In this document: positions 19,698-29,618 of the stretch, piece by piece
Layout of the letters: every line of letters begins with the position of its first letter
Numbering within the stretch: position 1 is the stretch's first letter
From: Gilliamella sp. App4-10
GTDB taxonomy: Bacteria; Pseudomonadota; Gammaproteobacteria; Enterobacterales; Orbaceae
NCBI RefSeq assembly: GCF_001690495.1
Contig: NZ_LZGS01000026.1
Location: forward strand, 1 to 63,226
Length of the DNA: 63,226 bases
Direction: 5' to 3'
Translations under genes and position numbers: made by a program
The notes under the pieces: generated by a model
Told to the model about the DNA's origin: nothing
Seen by the model: only the letters and a program-made list of their open reading frames with translations
Database searches by the model: none

Positions 19698-20036
19698 GTG
19701 ATTAAATTGGTAAATATACTCGATGACGATATTCTTAAATGCATACATCATTTGAATCTGTCAACACTACTGTTAAGCCAGAAAATGATTGAAAAAGATA
19801 AAGTTATGGCAATGTATCGATTAGGTATAGATGAAAAAACGGCTGATATACTTAGTAGTTTAAGTACCTCGCAAATGTTGGTTTTATCAGAAACCAATCA
19901 ATTGACATTTCAGCTACGATTTGAAAACGCAGAAATGATGGAAAAACTTACAGAAGAATCCCGCGTTAGTGATATAAAGCAAATGCATACAGGTATTTTG
20001 TTATCAAGTTTGCTATTAGATTCAATGAATAAGTAG
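19698..20036 (+). CDS. flhD: Flagellar master regulator FlhD, non-ATG start
   Basis: About 112 residues. FlhD pairs with FlhC as the FlhD4C2 activator of flagellar class 2 genes. Conserved features are LNLSTLLLSQKMIEKDKVMAMYRLGI, SSLSTSQMLVLSETNQLTFQLRF and a late RVSDIKQMHTGILLSSLLL, all aligning with E. coli FlhD. No ATG precedes the conserved region. The candidates are TTG 19695, GTG 19698 and TTG 19707; I chose GTG, with weak GAG sequence ahead of it. A rare start codon could keep the level of this regulator low. It forms an operon with flhC. Confidence 0.92.
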   Translation: MIKLVNILDDDILKCIHHLNLSTLLLSQKMIEKDKVMAMYRLGIDEKTADILSSLSTSQMLVLSETNQLTFQLRFENAEMMEKLTEESRVSDIKQMHTGILLSSLLLDSMNK

Positions 20037-20050
20037 GTAAGGATCCGAAT

Positions 20051-20656
20051 ATGTCAGATAAAAGTATTATCCAAAAATATAAGGAAACCGAACTGGCTAT
20101 CAAATTAATTTCCCTTGGTGGAAGAATTCAAATGCTGGAAAGTGAAACAAATTTAAGCCGAAATAAACTGATAAAACTTTATAAAGAAATTCAAGGTTGT
20201 CCACCACCTAAAGGTTTATTGCCGTTTTCAACCTCATGGTTTATGACATGGGAACCCAATATCCATGCTAGTATTTTTTATAATGCTTACGCTTTTTTAG
20301 TTAAAAATGGTCAGAATTCAAGCATTCAAACTATATTAAATGCCTATCAGCTTTATTTAGAACAATGCCAAGTTTCACATAAAGACGAGCCTGTTTTAGG
20401 GCTAACCAGAGCCTGGATTTTAGTCAAATTTGTTGAAAGAAATGTCATGCAACAATCATGTTGCACCGCATGCCGTGGACTTTTTATTACACACGCTTAT
20501 CACCCTCAAAACACGTTTACCTGCAGTTTATGTCAACCACCGTCAAGGGCAGATAAAAATAATAAAACACAAAAAGAAAATGACGAAAAATGCCTGAAGG
20601 TTTTATCAAAAGCAAATTATTTAAATTCATCAGTTGTAAAACAGATATTCGCTTGA
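20051..20656 (+). CDS. flhC: Flagellar master regulator FlhC
   Basis: 201 residues (E. coli 192). The early helix pattern ELAIKLISLGGRIQMLESET and LSRNKLIKLYKEIQGCPPPKGLLPFS are diagnostic. Four cysteines in a CxxC...CxxC arrangement (CTAC near 140, CSLC near 160) form the zinc site. FlhC provides much of the DNA contact in FlhD4C2. It starts 14 bases after flhD, with an AAGGAT-type ribosome site. Confidence 0.96.
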   Translation: MSDKSIIQKYKETELAIKLISLGGRIQMLESETNLSRNKLIKLYKEIQGCPPPKGLLPFSTSWFMTWEPNIHASIFYNAYAFLVKNGQNSSIQTILNAYQLYLEQCQVSHKDEPVLGLTRAWILVKFVERNVMQQSCCTACRGLFITHAYHPQNTFTCSLCQPPSRADKNNKTQKENDEKCLKVLSKANYLNSSVVKQIFA

Positions 20657-20716
20657 ATAAAGATTAGAGATATTAAAGTTATTTAACTGATATTTTTTGG
20701 AGAAAAAAGAAAGCCT

Positions 20717-21604
20717 ATGCTAATAATTATAGGATATATCGTTGTGATCGCGTCGGCACTAGTTGGTTATGTGCTAAGTGGTGGCTATTTAGCCGTACTA
20801 TTTCAACCACTTGAACTGTTGATTATTGGTGGCGCTGCAATTGGCGCTTTTATTGTCAGTAATGAACAAAAAACAATAAAAGCAACACTCAAATCTTTAG
20901 GGCAATTATTTAAAACATCTAAATATAATAAAAACCTATATCTAACACAAATTAATTTGATGTATACCATTTTAACGAAGATTCGCCAAAATGGGGGGCT
21001 ATCTATTGAATCCGATATTGATAATCCACATGAAAGTGAATTATTTAAGCAGTACCCGCTTATATTAGCTAATCCTAGAATCTGCGATTTTATCACTGAT
21101 TACTTACGACTGATGATTAGTGGCAATATGGATGTATTTGAAATAGAAACACTAATGAGCGAAGAAATTGAAACATTTGTCCACGAGCTTGAAAAACCTG
21201 TTGATGCCATCTCAGGTATTGGTGATGGTTTACCGGCATTTGGCATTGTTGCAGCAGTAATGGGGGTAATTAATACACTTGCACAAGCTGATAGGCCTGC
21301 AAGTGAACTCGGTGAACTTATTGCCCATGCTATGGTAGGGACTTTTTTAGGGATCTTACTTGCTTATGGTTTTGTTTCACCACTAGCCGCCTTATTGAAA
21401 CAAAGAAACGCCGATATGGTAAAAATGTTAGAGTGCACAAAAGTCATACTTATTGCCAGTATGCATGATTATGCTCCACAAATTTGTATTGAATTTGGAC
21501 GAAAAACGCTATTTTCTCATGAAAGACCATCATTCTTTGAATTAGAAAAATATATCCAAGAAGTTAAAGATAAAAATCTCAAAAAAAATGAAAATAACGA
21601 ATAA
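20717..21604 (+). CDS. motA: Flagellar stator protein MotA
   Basis: 295 residues, same as E. coli. Four membrane helices are visible. The proton-channel prolines are kept (DGLPAFGIVAAVMGVINTL). The cytoplasmic loop has NPHESELFKQYPLIL and the charged pattern that contacts FliG. MotA/MotB form the proton-driven stator. It follows flhC by 60 bases without an obvious sigma-28 promoter, so it may be cotranscribed with flhDC. Its stop and the motB start overlap by one base. Confidence 0.98.
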   Translation: MLIIIGYIVVIASALVGYVLSGGYLAVLFQPLELLIIGGAAIGAFIVSNEQKTIKATLKSLGQLFKTSKYNKNLYLTQINLMYTILTKIRQNGGLSIESDIDNPHESELFKQYPLILANPRICDFITDYLRLMISGNMDVFEIETLMSEEIETFVHELEKPVDAISGIGDGLPAFGIVAAVMGVINTLAQADRPASELGELIAHAMVGTFLGILLAYGFVSPLAALLKQRNADMVKMLECTKVILIASMHDYAPQICIEFGRKTLFSHERPSFFELEKYIQEVKDKNLKKNENNE

Positions 21605-22497
21605 TGAACGATAAATCTGTAAGAATAATTATTAAGAAAAAATCAGGGCATGGCGGTGGTCATCATGGTGGCTCTTGGAAAATTGCTTATGCCGACTTTA
21701 TGACGGCAATGATGGCTCTATTTTTAGTCATGTGGTTAATTGCAAAGTCGACTCCTCAAGAATTACAAGGAATCGCAGAATATTTTAGAACACCATTAAT
21801 ACTTGGTCTAAATGGTGGAAACAATATTAGCGATAGTGAAAGCCCAATACCAGGCGGTGGAGATGATGTAAGTAAACAAATTGGTGAAGAAAAAAATCAT
21901 ATTCTAAATCCATTACAGAATGAATTTGAAAAACAACAACTTGAAAAAATACAGATGATTGAAGCTGCGCGCAAGATTTATGAAATTTTCGAAATCGATG
22001 AACGCCTTAAAAAATTAGCGCCGAATCTTATTGTTGAATTAACTGAAATGGGGTTACGCATTCAAATTTTGGCTTCAGATGATAAACCCATGTTTAATGT
22101 GGGTAGCGCAATGATTGATCCCAATATGAAAGAAATTTTACATGCATTAGCGCCGATCATCAATTCTTTACCGAATAAAATCACTTTATCAGGCCATACG
22201 GATGAACGCCAATATACAACGGGCGATCGTGGTTATAGCAACTGGGAATTATCCGCCGATAGAGCCAATTCATCAAGGAGAGAGCTCATTGCTGGCGGAT
22301 TAGACTCCAGTAAGATTATGCGCATTGTTGCATTAGCTGACACCGTTAGTCTAAATAATCCTAACTATAGTAAAGATGCGAATCGACGTATTAGCATCTT
22401 AATTTTGAATAAAACAGCACAACAGTATATTGAAAAAGAAAATAACATGACCGGCATCGATTTTTTAAAACAATCACAACAAATTAAATCAGAATAA
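21604..22497 (+). CDS. motB: Flagellar stator protein MotB
   Basis: 297 residues. One membrane helix (about 30-50) carries the proton-binding Asp (Asp31 in AYADFMTAMMALFLVMWL). The OmpA-like peptidoglycan-binding domain follows at about 150-280, with LSGHTDE, NWELSADRANSSRREL and DANRRISI. MotB anchors the stator to the cell wall. No cheA or cheW follows. The next gene, 117 bases on, is flgK. Confidence 0.97.
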   Translation: MNDKSVRIIIKKKSGHGGGHHGGSWKIAYADFMTAMMALFLVMWLIAKSTPQELQGIAEYFRTPLILGLNGGNNISDSESPIPGGGDDVSKQIGEEKNHILNPLQNEFEKQQLEKIQMIEAARKIYEIFEIDERLKKLAPNLIVELTEMGLRIQILASDDKPMFNVGSAMIDPNMKEILHALAPIINSLPNKITLSGHTDERQYTTGDRGYSNWELSADRANSSRRELIAGGLDSSKIMRIVALADTVSLNNPNYSKDANRRISILILNKTAQQYIEKENNMTGIDFLKQSQQIKSE

Positions 22498-22529
22498 ATA
22501 CAATTTAAAAAAACGATTGTAAAAATTAT

Positions 22530-22556
22530 TAAAGTTTTGAAAAGTTAAGCCGATAT
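22530..22556 (+). promoter_or_regulatory. Sigma-28 promoter of flgKL
   Basis: TAAA-N15-GCCGATAT, one base off the FliA consensus, 58 bases upstream of flgK. Confidence 0.88.
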
Positions 22557-22613
22557 AAAAGATAACTTATTTTTAATGGATATTATTAACTAAAACTATA
22601 TTGAGGAGTTTTT

Positions 22614-24257
22614 ATGGCAAATTCATTAATGAATACCGGTATTAGTGGATTAAATGCAGCACAAAATATGCTTAATGTAATTAGCAATAATATCAGTAAT
22701 GCACATACAACAGGTTATAATCGCCAACAACAAATTTTACGTCAAGCAAATGGTACTCAACATCGTTTCGGATTTGTAGGTAATGGCGTTGCAATATCAT
22801 CGGTTAATCGTGCTTTTAACAACTTTGTGGTCGGACAACTACGCCAATCACAATCACAAAATGGTTCTATTAAATCCTATTATGGAGAGTTATCCAAAGT
22901 CGATAATTTATTAGCAGAAAATGATAATAGTATTTCATCACAACTTAACAATCTTTTTGCCAGTTTAAATAAACTCACATCAAATGCGGGTGATGCATCA
23001 ACGAAACAAACGGTGATTAGTGATCTGACTTCTTTAACGAGTCAATTTAATAAAACAGAAACAAATTTAAAAAATCAAATCGCCAATATTAATACTGAAT
23101 TAAGCAATAATGTTGATAAAGTCAACTCCTATACTCAACAAATTGCCGAGCTTAATCAAAAAATCTCACAACTACAGTCAGTTGGGGGTGGAAACGAACC
23201 CAATGCATTACTTGACCAACGCGATCAGCTAGTCAATGAATTAAGCGAAATCATTGGTATCACTGTTACTGAACAAAATGGGCAATATAATCTTTCGCTC
23301 ACTAATGGTTTAAATTTAGTTCAAGGTTCTTCGATTAACTTATTATCGGTACAACCTTCAGCAGACGATCCTTCTTTAAATACCATTATTTATACTCATC
23401 ATTCAGGTGCCAAGCAAGAACTGACTAGTCAAAACATTACATCTGGCACATTAAATGGTTTATTAACCTTTCGTGAAGGACCACTAACCGAAGCTCGTAA
23501 TCAATTAGGTTTAATTGCGCTCAATTTAGCTGAACGCTTTAATGAAGTACATATGTCCGGTGTTGATATTAATGGTAATCAGGGTGAAAAGTTATTCGAT
23601 TACAATCATCCTAGTTGTATCACAAATACGAAAAACCAAGGGAACGCCTCGGCTAAAATCGAGTTTAACGCTGTGACAGAAGTAAAAGCTTCTGATTATA
23701 AAATCGAATTTGATGGCAACAATTGGATTGTCACACGATTATCAGATCGTCAGCAAATCACTCCACAAATTGAAGACGGTAAATTGGTTTTTGATGGGCT
23801 AGCTATCGAGATAAACGGAAATGCCGTTAGTGGAGACTCTTTTATCATAAAACCTGTTGCCGATATTGCCTCATCATTACAACTGCTAGTGAAAGATGTG
23901 AATAAATTAGCAACGGGAATTAATGATGAAGAAAATGGTGCAGGTGATAATCGTAATGTCACTAAATTATTAGAAATCCAACATGAAAAACTCATTAATG
24001 GTACCACAACATTAAAAAGCGCTTATACGACCTTAGTCAGCTATATTGGTAGTGAGACCCAAACAGCGAAAATTTCGGCTCAATCAAGTCAAAATATTAC
24101 CCAACAAATTTATGAACAAAATCAATCAATATCTGGGGTTAATATTGAAGAAGAATATATCTCTATGCAGGTCTATATGCAGTATTATCAAGCTAATGCA
24201 AAAGTGATTGATGCCGCAACCACACTATTTGATACCATTTTAGGTTTAACTAAATGA
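22614..24257 (+). CDS. flgK: Flagellar hook-associated protein 1 FlgK
   Basis: 547 residues, the E. coli length. The N-terminal rod motif GLNAAQNMLNVISNNISNAH with TTGYNRQQ, and the C-terminal coiled segment NIEEEYISMQVYMQYYQANAKVIDAA, are clear. FlgK is the first hook-filament junction protein. GAGGAG lies seven bases ahead of the ATG. It is transcribed from the sigma-28 promoter upstream, with flgL. Confidence 0.97.
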   Translation: MANSLMNTGISGLNAAQNMLNVISNNISNAHTTGYNRQQQILRQANGTQHRFGFVGNGVAISSVNRAFNNFVVGQLRQSQSQNGSIKSYYGELSKVDNLLAENDNSISSQLNNLFASLNKLTSNAGDASTKQTVISDLTSLTSQFNKTETNLKNQIANINTELSNNVDKVNSYTQQIAELNQKISQLQSVGGGNEPNALLDQRDQLVNELSEIIGITVTEQNGQYNLSLTNGLNLVQGSSINLLSVQPSADDPSLNTIIYTHHSGAKQELTSQNITSGTLNGLLTFREGPLTEARNQLGLIALNLAERFNEVHMSGVDINGNQGEKLFDYNHPSCITNTKNQGNASAKIEFNAVTEVKASDYKIEFDGNNWIVTRLSDRQQITPQIEDGKLVFDGLAIEINGNAVSGDSFIIKPVADIASSLQLLVKDVNKLATGINDEENGAGDNRNVTKLLEIQHEKLINGTTTLKSAYTTLVSYIGSETQTAKISAQSSQNITQQIYEQNQSISGVNIEEEYISMQVYMQYYQANAKVIDAATTLFDTILGLTK

Positions 24258-24271
24258 TAAAAGGATAAAAA

Positions 24272-25228
24272 ATGCGCCTTAGCACAAACTCACTCTATCA
24301 AAAAAACTTGCAAAGTATTTTAAATACCAATAGCAAATGGCAAAAATCGGGGTTACATTTAGCGACTGGCAAAAAGATTTTATCGCCTTCTGATGACCCA
24401 ATGGGCGCATCACAATCATTAATAATAAAACAAGCGCAAGCACAAAATGAACAATTTCAAGCAACACGCGAAAGTGCCGATAAATTACTAAGTCGCCAAG
24501 ATACTATCTTAGCGGAAGCCAATACTGTTATCCAATCCATTCAAGAAACATTGGTCTATGCCTCAAACGAAACCTTAAATGAAGAAAACAGACGCGATCT
24601 TGCCAACAAATTACAAGGTTTAAAAGATCAACTTTTGTCATTAGCTAATGCAAAAGACACTAATGGCAACTACCTTTTTGCGGGTAAGAAAAACGATACT
24701 CCCCCTTTTGTTATGAACGAAGCTGGCGAAGTGAGTTACGTTGGCAGCACAACATCGGTAAATGTTTTGATTGATGACTCGCGCGAAGTATCGCTGAGTT
24801 TTACCGGCATTCAAGTATTTATGACAGGTTCAAATGTTAAAGAAACTGATGGTTCACCGGCAGAAAGTAACATATTTGCCAGTATTGATTATGCAATTGA
24901 AGCGTTAAAAATAGATCTAGATTATGATAATGAAGATACCGTTGAACAATTTAGAGCTGGATTATCAAAAGCGCGTCACGGCATAGACAATTCATTTAAT
25001 AATATTTCAACACTGAGAGCAGAAGGTGGCTCGATATTGGCCGAAATTGATAGATTAACCGCACTAGGTAAAACATTAGATATTGAATTTCAAACACAAA
25101 TCAGCCAACTTGAAGATGTTGATTGGTACGAAGCCATTTCAGAATATGTGATGTTACAAGCTAATTTACAAGCAGCACAATATACCTTTATGACGATGCA
25201 AAATATGTCACTGTTTCAAATGAAATAG
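24272..25228 (+). CDS. flgL: Flagellar hook-associated protein 3 FlgL
   Basis: 318 residues, usual size. The N-terminus (MRLSTNSLYQKN, LATGKKILSPSDDP) and the flagellin-like C-terminal helix (ISEYVMLQANLQAAQYTFMT) identify FlgL, the second hook-filament junction protein. It starts 14 bases after flgK and ends the plus-strand flagellar block. A good terminator hairpin follows at about 25310. Confidence 0.96.
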   Translation: MRLSTNSLYQKNLQSILNTNSKWQKSGLHLATGKKILSPSDDPMGASQSLIIKQAQAQNEQFQATRESADKLLSRQDTILAEANTVIQSIQETLVYASNETLNEENRRDLANKLQGLKDQLLSLANAKDTNGNYLFAGKKNDTPPFVMNEAGEVSYVGSTTSVNVLIDDSREVSLSFTGIQVFMTGSNVKETDGSPAESNIFASIDYAIEALKIDLDYDNEDTVEQFRAGLSKARHGIDNSFNNISTLRAEGGSILAEIDRLTALGKTLDIEFQTQISQLEDVDWYEAISEYVMLQANLQAAQYTFMTMQNMSLFQMK

Positions 25229-25557
25229 CACGAAATTATTGTTACATAACAATATTAATGCTGTTACCTTAATTAATCCTATTTATTCAACAATATTCAT
25301 CCAATAAAAAAGAGGCTTATTGCCTCTTATATTATGAACAAACCACAATATAATTTTGGGTTTATTTTTTATTTAGTAAACAAATCAGCTTCTTAAGTTG
25401 CACGCCATAGACAAACTAAAAACAACCTAAAACACGATAATAAAAATAGCTTTATCGCTATTCAAATAGTTGATTTTAAATCAATACAATACTTGCTTCC
25501 AAGGTAAGTTTGCGAAACAATGTTAGCAATTTTAGTTAATATGTATAGGAACTTGTT
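25229..25557. other. Intergenic stretch between flgL and cysE
   Basis: About 330 bases without a gene. It contains the flgL terminator (25310-25328) and the cysE leader with AGGAA six bases before its GTG start. Confidence 0.6.
25310..25328 (+). terminator. Terminator after flgKL
   Basis: AAGAGGC / GCCTCTT with a five-base loop and an A-run on the 5' side. It is about 80 bases past flgL. Confidence 0.7.
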
Positions 25558-26352
25558 GTGAACGATGCAAAAATAGTTGTTAACCCCCAGATATTATGGC
25601 AAACCATTCGACAAGAAGCCTCAGCATTAGTTGAAAGTGAACCGATGCTAGCCAGTTATTTCCATGCAACTTTGCTTAATCATGAAAACCTAGATAGTGC
25701 CTTAAGCTATATTTTGGCTAACAAGCTTGTTTCTCAGGTTATGCCAGCTATTGAAATTCGAGAAATTGCTCGGCAGGCTTATCAAGCTGACGAAACTATT
25801 ATTCAATCAGCAATAAGCGATATTATGGCTGTCTATATTCGCGATCCAGCGACTAATTATTACTCAACGCCACTGCTTTATTATAAAGGCTTTTTATCGT
25901 TACAAGCTTATCGCATTGCTCATTGGCTTTGGCAGCAAAATCGTAAATCATTGGCCATTTTTTTACAAAGCCAGATTGCAATAGTGTTTGGCGTTGATAT
26001 TCACCCCGCGGCAAAAATTGGCTGTGGAGTCATGTTTGATCACGCAACGGGGATTGTGATTGGTGAAACGGTTGTGATCGAAAACGATGTTTCTATCTTG
26101 CAATCAGTCACCTTAGGTGGCACAGGAAAACAAAATGGTGATCGTCATCCTAAAATACGCGAAGGAGTGATGATCGGTGCGCATTCAACGATTTTAGGTA
26201 ATATTGAAATAGGTAAAGGGGCTAAAATTGGTGCAGGTTCCGTCGTGTTAGATCCTGTGCCACCGCATACAACTGTTGTGGGTGTACCTGCAAAAGTGGT
26301 GGGTTGCCCTGATTGTGAAAAACCTGCTTTAAATATGGATCAAGATATTTAA
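25558..26352 (+). CDS. cysE: Serine O-acetyltransferase CysE
   Basis: 264 residues (E. coli 273), starting at a GTG with AGGAA six bases upstream. CysE makes O-acetylserine from serine and acetyl-CoA, the first step of cysteine synthesis. The N-terminal helical domain (EPMLASYFHATLLNHENLDSALSYILANKL) is followed by the left-handed hexapeptide-repeat domain, with DIHPAAKIG, DHATGIVIGET, SVTLGGTGK and DRHPKIREGVMIG. The acceptor-site His and Asp residues are kept. The tail is a little shorter than in E. coli but still ends near MDQD, the region that binds CysK. Confidence 0.96.
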   Translation: MNDAKIVVNPQILWQTIRQEASALVESEPMLASYFHATLLNHENLDSALSYILANKLVSQVMPAIEIREIARQAYQADETIIQSAISDIMAVYIRDPATNYYSTPLLYYKGFLSLQAYRIAHWLWQQNRKSLAIFLQSQIAIVFGVDIHPAAKIGCGVMFDHATGIVIGETVVIENDVSILQSVTLGGTGKQNGDRHPKIREGVMIGAHSTILGNIEIGKGAKIGAGSVVLDPVPPHTTVVGVPAKVVGCPDCEKPALNMDQDI

Positions 26353-26371
26353 TCGCTATTAAAGAATAAAC

Positions 26372-26405
26372 AAACTCCGTCACTGGGCATCGACGGAGTT
26401 TTTAA
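26372..26405 (+). terminator. Terminator between convergent cysE and mscS
   Basis: A perfect 10-bp stem AAACTCCGTC / GACGGAGTTT with a 10-base loop and a T-run. The A-run before it suggests it can serve both converging genes. Confidence 0.9.
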
Positions 26406-26409
26406 TAAA

Positions 26410-27246
26410 TTACGACTTAGTGTTAACATTTACATCCATGGTTGGATAAGGAATATTGATATGATTTTCAGTTAATCCATTTTTGATATTTTCAAGTAGC
26501 TCCCCTTTTACGGTGCCATAATTTTCATTTAATGTCCAAACTAATACATTAAAATTCATTGAAGAAGCATCTAAGACATCTAATCGAATAGTCGTTTCTT
26601 TAGATGTTAATATATTACTAGTTTTACCAACCGCTTGTTTTAGCACTTGATAAACATTTTGAATATCTGAATTATAACCCACATTAATCACTAAATCTAA
26701 ACGCCTTTCAGGTAAACGAGTATAGTTAATAATATTGGCGCTCACGACCTGACTATTCGGGATCACGACTAATTCATTAGTTGGTGTAACAATAGAGGTT
26801 GAAAAAATTTGTATAGAATCAATAATACCTTGCAGACTATTAATGACGACTGTTTCACCCACTTTAAATGGGCGAAAAATAATTAAAATAACTCCAGCTG
26901 CAAAATTAGACAGCGAGCCTTGTAATGCCAAACCAATAGCTAATCCCGCTGCACCAATAACAGCAACAATGGAAGCTGTTTGCACCCCTAATTGACCCAA
27001 AACAGCAACCAATGTCATAACAATGATGATATAGTACGACAGCGCACTAACAAATTTAACAACAGTCGGATCAACGTGACGGTTAAATAATATGCGCTTT
27101 AATTGGTTGCTAAGCAAACTTGCGACGGTTCTACCAATAGCAAAAATAATAATGGCAAAGAAGAAATGAGCAATATAGCTAAATACAACCCCATCATATT
27201 TTTTGATAAATGAAAGGGCATAATTTAAAAAATCTTCAACATTCAT
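26410..27246 (-). CDS. mscS: Small-conductance mechanosensitive channel MscS
   Basis: 278 residues (E. coli 286). Three N-terminal membrane helices end in the pore-lining TM3 pattern AGLAIGLALQGSLSNFAAGVILIIFRPF. The cytoplasmic vestibule domains follow, with VVIPNSQVVSANIINYTR and a C-terminal INIPYPTMDVN. It opens under membrane tension to release solutes during osmotic downshock. It is convergent with cysE and probably a single gene. Confidence 0.96.
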   Translation of the reverse strand: MNVEDFLNYALSFIKKYDGVVFSYIAHFFFAIIIFAIGRTVASLLSNQLKRILFNRHVDPTVVKFVSALSYYIIIVMTLVAVLGQLGVQTASIVAVIGAAGLAIGLALQGSLSNFAAGVILIIFRPFKVGETVVINSLQGIIDSIQIFSTSIVTPTNELVVIPNSQVVSANIINYTRLPERRLDLVINVGYNSDIQNVYQVLKQAVGKTSNILTSKETTIRLDVLDASSMNFNVLVWTLNENYGTVKGELLENIKNGLTENHINIPYPTMDVNVNTKS

Positions 27247-27307
27247 ATTATTATCCTCAGTAATAGGTAAAAGAAATTTTTGTCAAAGGGAATTTGTACA
27301 AAATTAA

Positions 27308-27901
27308 TTAAACTAACTGCTTGGCTAATAAAGTCCAACGTGTATCAAAATTAGTTGTTGGTAGATATTTAAATCCTGAACGAGAATAACGTGCCATCAT
27401 ACCTTCACAAAAAGCTAATAACTGACTGGATAAAATGCGTTCATCAGTGATGAAAGCGACACCTTCACGAATTTTTCGTTCACGTAAAACTTGTTTGATT
27501 TGGGTTTCAATACGTTCAAATAGTTGGCTAATACGTTCTTGTAACTGTTCTTGTTCAAACATTAACGCATGACCCGTCATAATTCTAGTTAATCCGGGAT
27601 TTTTTTCAGAAAAGCCCAATATTAACGCTAAAATCAGTTGCAAGCGAGTAAAAGTATTAGGCTCATCTTGTATAATCACATTAATGCGAGACAATAAGAT
27701 ATCTTCAATATAGACAATTAAGCTTTCAAACATTTTTGTTTTGCTTGAAAAGTGTCGATATAGCGCTGCTTCAGAAACACCGACTGTTGCAGCTAATTTA
27801 GCTGTCGTAATTCTTTGCGTGCCTTCATTGGATTCAAGCATCTTTGCCAATGCTTGTAAGATATCTTCTTTACGATTTTTATTTTTGCTGCTCACAATCA
27901 T
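27308..27901 (-). CDS. slmA: Nucleoid occlusion factor SlmA
   Basis: 197 residues, TetR family, the same length as E. coli SlmA. The N-terminal helix-turn-helix ([29 protein letters not shown]) and the C-terminal [19 protein letters not shown] are diagnostic. SlmA bound to its DNA sites blocks FtsZ assembly over the nucleoid. It overlaps the dut end by four bases, the conserved coaBC-dut-slmA operon order. Confidence 0.96.
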   Translation of the reverse strand: MIVSSKNKNRKEDILQALAKMLESNEGTQRITTAKLAATVGVSEAALYRHFSSKTKMFESLIVYIEDILLSRINVIIQDEPNTFTRLQLILALILGFSEKNPGLTRIMTGHALMFEQEQLQERISQLFERIETQIKQVLRERKIREGVAFITDERILSSQLLAFCEGMMARYSRSGFKYLPTTNFDTRWTLLAKQLV

Positions 27902-28356
27902 TTTTTACCCGAATGTCCAAATCCACCCTCACCGCGTGCTGACTCAATAAACTCATCAACGATGTTAAATTCTGCTTGTACAACCGGAACAATGATTAAT
28001 TGAGCAATGCGATCGCCTGCCTCAATAACAAAAGGTGTTTGACTACGATTCCAAACGGGAACAAATAGTTGACCTTGATAATCAGAATCGATTAAACCAA
28101 CCAAATTACCAAGCACGATACCATTTTTTGAGCCAAGGCCTGAACGCGGTAATACTAAAGCGGCCAGATTAGGATCGGCAATATGCATTGATAACCCCGT
28201 CGGCGTTAAGATAGTTTCACCAGGTTTGATTTCAGTGGTTTTATCAAACATCGCGCGTAAATCAATACCAGCGGATCCTTCTGTTGCATAAGTAGGTAGT
28301 GGAAATTCATGACCTAAACGTTGGTCTAATACTTTTATATCAATTTTTCTCTTCAT
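27898..28356 (-). CDS. dut: dUTP diphosphatase Dut
   Basis: 152 residues. All five dUTPase motifs are seen: [34 protein letters not shown] and the C-terminal [10 protein letters not shown]. The enzyme splits dUTP to dUMP and pyrophosphate, keeping uracil out of DNA and supplying dTMP synthesis. It overlaps coaBC by 17 bases and slmA by four, so translation of all three is likely coupled. Confidence 0.98.
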   Translation of the reverse strand: MKRKIDIKVLDQRLGHEFPLPTYATEGSAGIDLRAMFDKTTEIKPGETILTPTGLSMHIADPNLAALVLPRSGLGSKNGIVLGNLVGLIDSDYQGQLFVPVWNRSQTPFVIEAGDRIAQLIIVPVVQAEFNIVDEFIESARGEGGFGHSGKK

Positions 28357-29572
28357 CGTGACTCGCTTTATATCGTGTTATAACTGCTTGAAGTAACTGT
28401 GTTGCTAATTGTTGTTTACTACTTAATGGCAATGTTTGCTCACCGTTTTGCCAATATAGCGTTAATGCATTTTTGTCGGAATTAAAGCCGATGGTTTTGT
28501 CTGAAACATCATTAGCGCAAATTAAATCTAGGTTTTTTGTGGTTAATTTTTTTAGTGCATAAGCTTTGACATCGTGAGTTTCAGCAGCAAATCCTACTAC
28601 AAAAGGACGATGCGTTTTTAATGCTGCGACACTTGCTACAATATCGGGGTTTTTCACTAATTCAATAATAAGTTCATTGTTATCGCTAGTTTTTTTGATT
28701 TTTTGCGTCGCAATTGTTTTAGCATGATAGTCAGCAACCGCCGCACACGAAATAAAAATAGTTGATTTTTGCGCGTGATTTAATGCTTCATCGTACATCT
28801 GTTTAGCGCTTTTAACGTCAATTCGGTTGACATCATTTGGCGTATCTAAATGGACAGGCCCACTAATTAATGTGACTGTAGCACCCATTTGAGCGGCTGC
28901 ATTTGCTATTGCAAAGCCCATTTTTCCTGAACTGTAATTACTAATGTAACGAACCGGATCGATTTCTTCGATTGTTGGGCCTGCTGTAATGGTAATAGAT
29001 ATATCTGAAAGTGCAGAAGTGGCTTTAAAATAGTGTGCAATTTGTTCAACAATAGCATGTGGCTCAAGCATACGCCCAGGTCCAATATCTCCACAGGCTT
29101 GGAACCCGTTATCTGGTCCTAAAATTAAAGTATTTCTTGAGGCTAATACTGATAAATTATGTTGCGTTGCTGCAGCTTTATACATTTGTTGATTCATTGC
29201 AGGCGCAATGGCAATCGGTGCAGATGTGGCTAAGCAAATCGTTGATAACAGGTCATCAGCAATACCGTTGGCCATTTTGGCTATAATATTGGCGGTTGCC
29301 GGTGCAATTAAGACTAAATCTGCCCATTTGGCAAGTTCAATATGACTCATAGAAAGCTCGGCAGATGGATCGAAGAGATCACAAGATACCTGATTGCCAG
29401 AAACGGCTTGTAGCGTCATTTTAGCCACAAAATGACTAGCAGAATTTGTCAGCACGACATGCACTTGTGCGCCTGCTTTTTTTAAATGGCGAACCAGATC
29501 AGGGCATTTATAAGCAGCAATGCCACCAGTAATGCCTAACAAAATACGTTTACCCGATAGACTCATGATCAA
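28340..29572 (-). CDS. coaBC: Bifunctional CoA synthesis protein CoaBC (Dfp)
   Basis: 410 residues (E. coli 406). The N-terminal CoaC flavin decarboxylase domain (1-190) shows [10 protein letters not shown], the active-site His segment ([16 protein letters not shown]) and PAMNQQMY. The C-terminal CoaB synthetase domain (190-410) shows [24 protein letters not shown] and the substrate lysine region near KIKK. Together they turn phosphopantothenate and cysteine into phosphopantetheine. It is first in the coaBC-dut-slmA operon. Confidence 0.97.
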   Translation of the reverse strand: MIMSLSGKRILLGITGGIAAYKCPDLVRHLKKAGAQVHVVLTNSASHFVAKMTLQAVSGNQVSCDLFDPSAELSMSHIELAKWADLVLIAPATANIIAKMANGIADDLLSTICLATSAPIAIAPAMNQQMYKAAATQHNLSVLASRNTLILGPDNGFQACGDIGPGRMLEPHAIVEQIAHYFKATSALSDISITITAGPTIEEIDPVRYISNYSSGKMGFAIANAAAQMGATVTLISGPVHLDTPNDVNRIDVKSAKQMYDEALNHAQKSTIFISCAAVADYHAKTIATQKIKKTSDNNELIIELVKNPDIVASVAALKTHRPFVVGFAAETHDVKAYALKKLTTKNLDLICANDVSDKTIGFNSDKNALTLYWQNGEQTLPLSSKQQLATQLLQAVITRYKASHDEEKN

Positions 29573-29618
29573 GCTTCCTTCACACCTAAGATGAAAGCGC
29601 TATATTACCACAATTCAG

